DNA of 64,000 bases from an uncultured Clostridia bacterium (GTDB lineage: Bacteria > Bacillota > Clostridia > TANB77 > CAG-508). The position numbers and the translations under genes were made by a program. Positions within the stretch are counted from its first letter, which is position 1. Each line of letters starts with the position of its first letter. The stretch lies in NCBI GenBank assembly GCA_947623945.1, contig CANQHU010000003.1:1-64000 (forward strand). The letters run 5' to 3'. Under the pieces are notes generated by a model. It searched no databases, was not told the DNA's origin, and saw only the letters and a list, made by a program, of their open reading frames with translations. Of the stretch, positions 59,115 to 64,000 are shown piece by piece.

Positions 59115-59930
59115 TTATTTGTTATTTATTACTAATACTGTGTCTAGTTTGTTGAAGTCGACTGCTGTTTCTATTAATGCATATCTATCTGTTAAGTTTT
59201 GCGTGTTTGTAACTTTTTTTACTGTTCCTATATGAATTCCTTTTGGATAAATTCCTCCAAGTCCTGATGTTTCTATGCTGTCTCCTTGGATTATGTTTGC
59301 TTCTGTTGGAATGTACATTGCTCTTAGTAAAGACATGTCATCTAATGTTCCTTTACATACTATGCTGTCTTTGGTTGTGCTCATAGAACAACTAACTGAA
59401 CTTGCTGTGTCTATTATTGTTTGCACTTTTGCTGTTGAGTCTGTTACTGATATTACATGCCCAACTAATCCTTTATCTCCTATTACTGTCATTTGTTCTT
59501 CTACTCCGTCTTTTTTTCCTATGTTTATTACTATTGTTTTTGAATAGTTACTAATGTCTTTGTTTATAACATATCCTGGAATTGTTTTGTATTCTCCGTA
59601 TTTTTCTGTTAAGTTTAAATATTCTTTTAGTGTTTCGTTTTCTGTTTTTATGTTTTCTAGTTCTCTTAATGATTGTTCTAATTCACTATTTTTTTGTTTT
59701 AGTTCTTGGTTTTCTTGTTTTAGGTTATTGATGTCTGTAAAAAATGTGTCATTTCCACTTAGTTGGTTTTTTAAATAAGTTAAGCCGTTTTGAATTGGCA
59801 TAACTAAATTGCTTGCAACGTTTTCAAAAAAAGTGTTGTTTGAATCTCCATTTGAAAATATTACAATGAATATTAAAATAATAATAGTTATTATTACACC
59901 TATCATTCCGGCTTTTTTACTTCTATACAT
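59115..59930 (-). CDS. mreC: Rod shape-determining protein MreC
   Basis: 271 residues. One N-terminal membrane helix (MIGVIITIIILIFIVIFS), a coiled coil at about residues 68-105 (LKQENQELKQKNSELEQSL), then the extracellular beta-domain (VIGDKGLVGHVISVTDSTAKV; GDSIETSGLGGIYPKGIHIG). Links MreB to the periplasmic-side synthases. SD AGAGAGG before ATG 59930, 23 bases after mreB. Its two CGG triplets are out of frame (GAC GGA, TAC GGA) and a third is GCC GGA. Confidence 0.95.
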   Translation of the reverse strand: MYRSKKAGMIGVIITIIILIFIVIFSNGDSNNTFFENVASNLVMPIQNGLTYLKNQLSGNDTFFTDINNLKQENQELKQKNSELEQSLRELENIKTENETLKEYLNLTEKYGEYKTIPGYVINKDISNYSKTIVINIGKKDGVEEQMTVIGDKGLVGHVISVTDSTAKVQTIIDTASSVSCSMSTTKDSIVCKGTLDDMSLLRAMYIPTEANIIQGDSIETSGLGGIYPKGIHIGTVKKVTNTQNLTDRYALIETAVDFNKLDTVLVINNK

Positions 59931-59953
59931 TTTTTACCTCTCTACTTAAGTTT

Positions 59954-61001
<1,048 letters not shown>

Positions 61002-61018
61002 CTAAACTTTCCTATATT

Positions 61019-61724
61019 TTAGTCTTTTGTGTCTGCAACTATTTTTGAAAAAATGCTTGTAAATTTCCCATTTCCAATTACTAAATGATCTACTAGTTGT
61101 ATACCTAATAATTCGGATGCATTGTATATTTTATCAGTAAATTCCATGTCTTGCTCACTTGGGCTTGCATCCCCTGATGGATGGTTATGTACTAAGATTA
61201 TCTTAGGTGCTTTCATTTTTACTGGTTCATCTAATATTTCATTGGCTTCTATACTAATAAAGTTGTTACCTCCGAATGGATATATCTTTTATTTTTAGTA
61301 TTTCATTTTTATTGTTAAGTATTACTATTTTTAAAATTTCTTTTTGTTCAAATCTTAGTTCTTCCATTAATATTTTTGCCAAGTCTTTTGGACTTTTTAT
61401 TGCTATTTTTTTGCAACTTGATGGCTTTGTCATTCTGCTTGCTAATTCTCCTACTGCTTTTAGTTGTATTGCTTTTACTTTTCCGATTCCTTTTATTTGC
61501 ATTAATTCTTCTATGCTTATATTTCGTAAAAAATTAAGTCCTTCTTGTGTGTTATTATTTAGGTTTAAGATTTTTTGTGCTAGTTGTACTGATGTTTCTT
61601 GTTTGGTTCCTGTTTTTATTATTATAGCCAATAATTCTGCATTTGATAATGTTTTTTCTCCATACCATTCTAATTTTTCGTATGGTCTTTCTAATTCTGG
61701 TAGTTGCTTTATTTTTGTTGTCAA
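61019..61724 (-). CDS. radC: RadC family JAB-domain protein, one +1 CGG shift
   Basis: 234 residues with the shift. First frame: PYEKLEWYGEKTLSNAELLAII and the helix-hairpin-helix LMQIKGIGKVKAIQLKA. Second frame: IILVHNHPSGDASPSEQD, the JAMM zinc motif HxH-x-S-D. The frames meet after residue 150: IKDISI-GGNNF, at the glycine that RadC proteins have after the first strand of the JAB domain. Cellular role in this family is unresolved despite the name. The start is TTG 61724 with AAAGGAAAG upstream. radC before mreB is the usual Clostridia order. Without the shift the JAB domain is lost two codons later. Confidence 0.94.
61271..61274 (-). other. +1 shift site in radC: ATT C GGA
   Basis: In-frame CGG; the unshifted frame reads CGG AGG TAA, ending before the zinc motif. 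Confidence 0.9.
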
Positions 61725-61762
61725 ATTTTTTCTTTCCTTTCTTGTTCTGTTTAGCCCCTATC

Positions 61763-62020
61763 TTATATTTTTCTATAAATAAATATGGCAAGTCCCATTC
61801 CTATGATGCTTGATATACTTATTTTAAACATTAATGCAAAGGTGATTTTTACTACACTTAAGTCTAATACTATTGGATTTTCTAATCCAAAACTTTGTGA
61901 GTATGATAACCACCAAAGCCAGTCTACTTTTCCGGCTAGCTCTCCTAATAGTCCCCCTATTACTAGTCCTGATAGTATAAATATTAATAATATCCATATG
62001 TTTTTTTCTTTTGTTGCCAT
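61763..62020 (-). CDS. DUF4321-like small membrane protein
   Basis: 85 residues with two membrane helices (IWILLIFILSGLVIGGLLGEL and IISSIIGMGLAIFIYRKI-like C-terminus) and a Trp-rich centre (VDWLWWLSYSQSFGLENP). The composition, length and position just before radC match the DUF4321 family of Clostridia, whose function is unknown. SD GGAGG before ATG 62020. It is the first gene of the radC-mreBCD-mrdA-minC run and follows the promoter at 62084-62112. The CGG in AGC CGG AAA context is out of frame (GCC GGA). Confidence 0.85.
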   Translation of the reverse strand: MATKEKNIWILLIFILSGLVIGGLLGELAGKVDWLWWLSYSQSFGLENPIVLDLSVVKITFALMFKISISSIIGMGLAIFIYRKI

Positions 62021-62083
62021 TTTTTGCTACCTCCATTTTTTCTTTTTTTTCTTACGGCTTGTCCTTTTTTATTCTACTTTTGT

Positions 62084-62112
62084 ATTATATATTGAATTAG
62101 TAAATTTTTCAA
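62084..62112 (-). promoter_or_regulatory. Promoter of the cell-shape operon
   Basis: TTGAAA (62112-62107), 17-base spacer, TATAAT (62089-62084), 64 bases above the DUF4321 start. A MITE-like element begins 13 bases upstream of the -35 box. Confidence 0.8.
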
Positions 62113-62125
62113 GTGGTATTGCATA

Positions 62126-62202
62126 AAAAATCACTCTATAATATTAGTATCTGACACATTTAATAATATTTGTGCTTTTTACTAGTATTTTAAGTGATTT
62201 TT
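62126..62202. mobile_element. MITE-like element, copy 2
   Basis: 77 bases with imperfect terminal inverted repeats, AAAAATCACT at each outer end continuing into ACTAGTA or ATTAGTA, and an AT-rich centre without an open frame. The right-hand repeat TACTAGTATTTTAAGTGATT differs from that of the element at 63211-63295 by one base. Two copies with the same ends about 1 kb apart suggest a small non-autonomous transposon; no transposase is visible. Confidence 0.5.
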
Positions 62203-62214
62203 GAAATATAAGTT

Positions 62215-62583
62215 TTAATTGTTGTTTTTTGCTAAATTTTGTAGTTCTTTTTGTGATAATCCTGTTGCTTTTTTTATGTCTTCTATGTTTATTCCTAATT
62301 TTAGAAGATTTTTTGTGATTTCTTGAATTCCCTGTTTTCTTCCTTCTTTGCGTCCCTCTTTTCTTTGTTTTTCATTTTCTTTTCTGATTACTTCTAGTAT
62401 CATATCGTTTCCCTCCTTCTTTAATTTTTTTAACAATCTTTCTTGATTTTCTATGCTTATTCTTTCTTTCAATATTAGTTTTATTATTCTTCTTAATATG
62501 TCTCTTTTTTCTTCTAAATTATATTCTTTTTTGATTCGTTTGTCAATGTTTATTTTTAAGTAAAGTGATTGATATTTTTTCAT
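62215..62583 (-). pseudogene. C-terminal remnant of an Rpn/PD-(D/E)XK transposase-like protein
   Basis: 122 codons. The end, KEGRKEGRKQGIQEITKNLL then GINIEDIKKATGLSQKELQ, is the typical tail of Rpn-family (recombination-promoting nuclease, putative transposase) proteins. The N-terminal PD-(D/E)XK nuclease domain of about 150-200 residues is missing, and a TGA lies six codons upstream of the ATG. No clear ribosome site. It is most likely a decayed mobile-element gene, although a short tail-only protein cannot be excluded. It lies between the two MITE-like copies. Confidence 0.65.
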
Positions 62584-62665
62584 TTTTTGCTTGTAAAAAT
62601 TTCATCTTTGACTAAAACTCAAAAAAATTACCTCTTTTCTCGCATTTTTTGTATCTTAAAATGCA

Positions 62666-62689
62666 CAAAAAACGCCACATCAGTGGCGT
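62666..62689 (-). terminator. Rho-independent terminator downstream of the first CLec copy
   Basis: ACGCCAC-TGAT-GTGGCGT followed by TTTTTT on the minus strand. A TATAAT-like box (62716-62711) lies only about 25 bases upstream, with a weak -35, so a very short transcript is possible. Apart from these, 62584-62797 holds no gene I can support. Confidence 0.85.
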
Positions 62690-62797
62690 CACGAAAGCCT
62701 TTCCTATTCAATTATAGCATATTAAAGCTATTTTTTCTATTGTTTAAATTTTGGTTTTCACAGCGTTCATTCCTACTTTATACTGATATTTAAATTT

Positions 62798-63210
62798 TCA
62801 GTACAAAGCTGAGCGAAACGAATAGCTGTCGCCGGCATTGGTCGTAGTGTAGTTGTTGCGGTTAGAAGCTGGAGAACCAGAACTGGCATTGTAGAAATTG
62901 CATCCTCTACCGCTACAAGGATTGCTAGTAGACGCGGTTGCATGTTCTAATGTCCATTCAAATCAATTTCCTGCAAAATCATATATATTTAATTTTTTTG
63001 TTGTTTCTGATGCTCCTGTAGACAATAAAATACAATTTTCTACTGTTCTATCAGTAATTGCTTGTTTCGTTAATTCTGTCATTTTTGTCCATTTATTTGA
63101 AAAATAATACTTTTCATCACTATTATTATAATACAAATATGCACTTTTTGCATTACTACTTGTAATTGGTATCTCTACAACAACAAGATTATAATAAAAA
63201 TGAAAAAGGC
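62798..63210 (-). pseudogene. Truncated CLec/FGE-like protein with variable C-terminus, copy 1
   Basis: Homologous to the C-terminal part of the gene at 63450-64000: ITSSNAK, LLSTGASETTKKLNIYDFAGN, then FEWTLEHAT, then a cysteine/aromatic tail ending FRSALY and TGA. Two defects: a TGA where the intact copy has a Glu codon (GN-stop-FEW against GNEYEW), and loss of the 5' part exactly where the MITE-like element 63211-63295 begins. The last roughly 41 codons (62801-62923) form the putative DGR variable region. The TGA is not a CGG event and is not repaired by a shift. Confidence 0.7.
62801..62923 (-). other. Putative DGR variable region, copy 1
   Basis: Compared with 63453-63575, differences cluster at first and second codon positions before a pyrimidine third base (AAC/TAC, AAC/GAC, AAT/TAT, TGC/GGC, GCC/GAT), leaving CGC, CCA GCT TCT, TTC and TTG TAC unchanged. 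GC content is well above that of the flanks. This is the footprint expected from adenine-directed mutagenic retrohoming. No reverse transcriptase or template repeat is in the window. Confidence 0.5.
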
Positions 63211-63295
63211 AAAAATCACTCAAACTACTTGTATTTTCTATGCTTTCATTATATCATTTTAGTCATTTTTTTACTAGTATTTTGAGTGATTTTTT
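63211..63295. mobile_element. MITE-like element, copy 1
   Basis: 85 bases with terminal inverted repeats of about 23 bases: AAAAATCACTCAAACTACTTG at the left and its near-complement TACTAGTATTTTGAGTGATTT at the right. AT-rich centre, no gene. It abuts the truncated 5' end of the first CLec copy. Confidence 0.55.
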
Positions 63296-63305
63296 TTATA
63301 TTCTA

Positions 63306-63337
63306 GGAAAGGCAGAATTAGTAATGATAGCCTTTCC
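63306..63337. repeat. 8-bp inverted repeat downstream of the second variable region
   Basis: GGAAAGGC and GCCTTTCC around a 16-base loop. No T-run follows on either strand, so it is not an ordinary terminator. GCCTTTCC also occurs at 62697-62704, downstream of the first copy. Confidence 0.5.
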
Positions 63338-63361
63338 GTAGAAGATAAATATGCGAAATTT

Positions 63362-63397
63362 AGATTTTCTTAGCAGTTTATACTGTTTAGAAAATCT
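63362..63397. repeat. Interrupted hairpin downstream of the second variable region
   Basis: AGATTTTCT and AGAAAATCT enclose an inner CAGT-TTAT-ACTG stem. It lies 53-88 bases after the stop codon of the CLec gene. Hairpins in this place are needed for target recognition in the phage BPP-1 DGR; here that role is only a suggestion. Confidence 0.45.
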
Positions 63398-63449
63398 TAA
63401 TTCCGTTTTTTAGTTTCTTTTATTTACATAACTTGACTTTTAAACAATT

Positions 63450-64000
63450 TCAGTACAAAGTTGGTCGAAACGAACTGTCGCCGTAGCCATTGGTAGCACC
63501 GTAGTAGTAGCGGTCAGAAGCTGGACTAATAGAACTATCATTATAGAAATAGCCTCCTCTCCAACTACAAGGATTGCCAGTATCCGCGGTAGCATGTTCT
63601 AATGTCCATTCATATTCATTTCCTGCTAAATCATATATATTTAGCCTTTTAGTTTTTTCTGATGCCCCTGTTGATAATAAAGTATAAAAACTTGCCCCTT
63701 TTGCACTATCATAAGAATCATCATAAGATTTTTTATTATCTGTTATAGAAGCCCATGGCATATTATATGTTCCTTCATGATCATCATATGAAGTCGCTTT
63801 TGCATTAGAACTCGTTATTTGTAAAGTTGTATTTTTATAATTTCCCCAACTTTGGCTATCTGTATTGATACTTTCTATTATATTCGTTTTTTCTTCTTCT
63901 CCTTGTTTTGCTACTTCTTTTACTTCTATGAATTTACATACTAAATCCCATTGGATTCCAAATAATAAACTACTTGTTTTACTACTATCTGGTGTCATTT
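63450..64000 (-). CDS. CLec/FGE-like protein with variable C-terminus, partial at window edge
   Basis: At least 183 residues; the real start is probably beyond the window, because the first visible residues (PDSSKTSSLLFGIQWDLVCK) look internal. The fold signature LNIYDLAGNEYEWTLEHAT is that of the formylglycine-generating-enzyme/C-type-lectin family, followed by PCSWRGGYFYND, SPASDRYYY and the terminal FRPTLY. This family includes the classical target proteins of diversity-generating retroelements, whose last domain binds variable ligands. Stop is TGA, unlike the TAA/TAG of the other genes here. The coding end is much richer in G+C than the neighbours. A role in variable surface or phage binding is inferred. 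Confidence 0.75.
   Translation of the reverse strand, partial: MTPDSSKTSSLLFGIQWDLVCKFIEVKEVAKQGEEEKTNIIESINTDSQSWGNYKNTTLQITSSNAKATSYDDHEGTYNMPWASITDNKKSYDDSYDSAKGASFYTLLSTGASEKTKRLNIYDLAGNEYEWTLEHATADTGNPCSWRGGYFYNDSSISPASDRYYYGATNGYGDSSFRPTLY
63453..63575 (-). other. Putative DGR variable region, copy 2
   Basis: Last 41 codons of the CLec-like gene; see the comparison with copy 1. Tracts such as GAC CGC TAC TAC TAC against AAC CGC AAC AAC TAC show the adenine-linked pattern. Confidence 0.5.

Noticed and set aside
62963..62965. Internal TGA of the first CLec copy as a recoded (Trp or Sec) codon
   Set aside because: The intact copy has Glu there, the gene is also 5'-truncated, and both copies end in TGA. 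A plain nonsense mutation is simpler.

Overview
The window is about 64 kb of very AT-rich DNA from a low-GC, Gram-positive, probably spore-forming Clostridia-like bacterium. The evidence is a SpoIIE phosphatase gene, the radC-mreBCD-mrdA-minC order, AGGAGG ribosome sites, TTGAAA/TATAAT promoters and several very large surface proteins with sortase-type C-termini. Nearly all genes lie on the minus strand. No rRNA or tRNA gene and no CRISPR array was seen.

Layout from left to right. Positions 1-100: a possible group II intron end and the tatD terminator. 98-6444, minus: spoIIE, a WG-repeat protein, an unknown membrane-anchored protein, acpS and tatD. 6700-45739: four paralogous giant surface-protein genes (here A, B, C, D), each 3010-3237 residues, each with its own matching promoter, a WalR-like box upstream and a terminator. 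46025-54866: a two-gene operon (F then E) that looks like the unfused form of A-D. 55075-55749, plus: two small unknown genes. 55755-62020, minus: the cell-shape operon DUF4321-radC-mreB-mreC-mreD-mrdA-minC. 62126-64000: accessory DNA with two MITE-like elements, an Rpn-family remnant and two C-type-lectin/FGE-like genes whose C-termini look like diversity-generating-retroelement variable regions.

The main result is a recoding pattern. Ten genes here, including tatD, spoIIE, mrdA, mreB and radC, look broken into 18 places by frameshifts. All 18 breaks are the same event: a codon boundary, then an in-frame CGG, after which the correct frame is one base further on, so that the single C is skipped and GGA (17 cases) or GGT (1 case) is read as glycine. 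I found no in-frame CGG anywhere else in about 20,000 codons, while roughly a hundred out-of-frame CGG triplets (AAC GGA, GAC GGA, ACG GGA and similar) cause no break. The restored glycine matches family- or paralog-conserved glycines in several cases (MreB, RadC, surface proteins C and D). The reconstructed lengths of A, B and D agree within six residues. The simplest reading is that CGG is not a sense codon in this organism but a constitutive +1 frameshift (or CGGN quadruplet) signal. All coordinates below for the affected genes span the whole gene across the shift sites.

Functionally, the window joins a cell-envelope growth module (MreBCD, PBP2, MinC), a sporulation phosphatase and a large, recombining family of cell-surface adhesin-like polyproteins. 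Expression of MreB, PBP2, SpoIIE and five of the six surface proteins would depend on efficient shifting at CGG.
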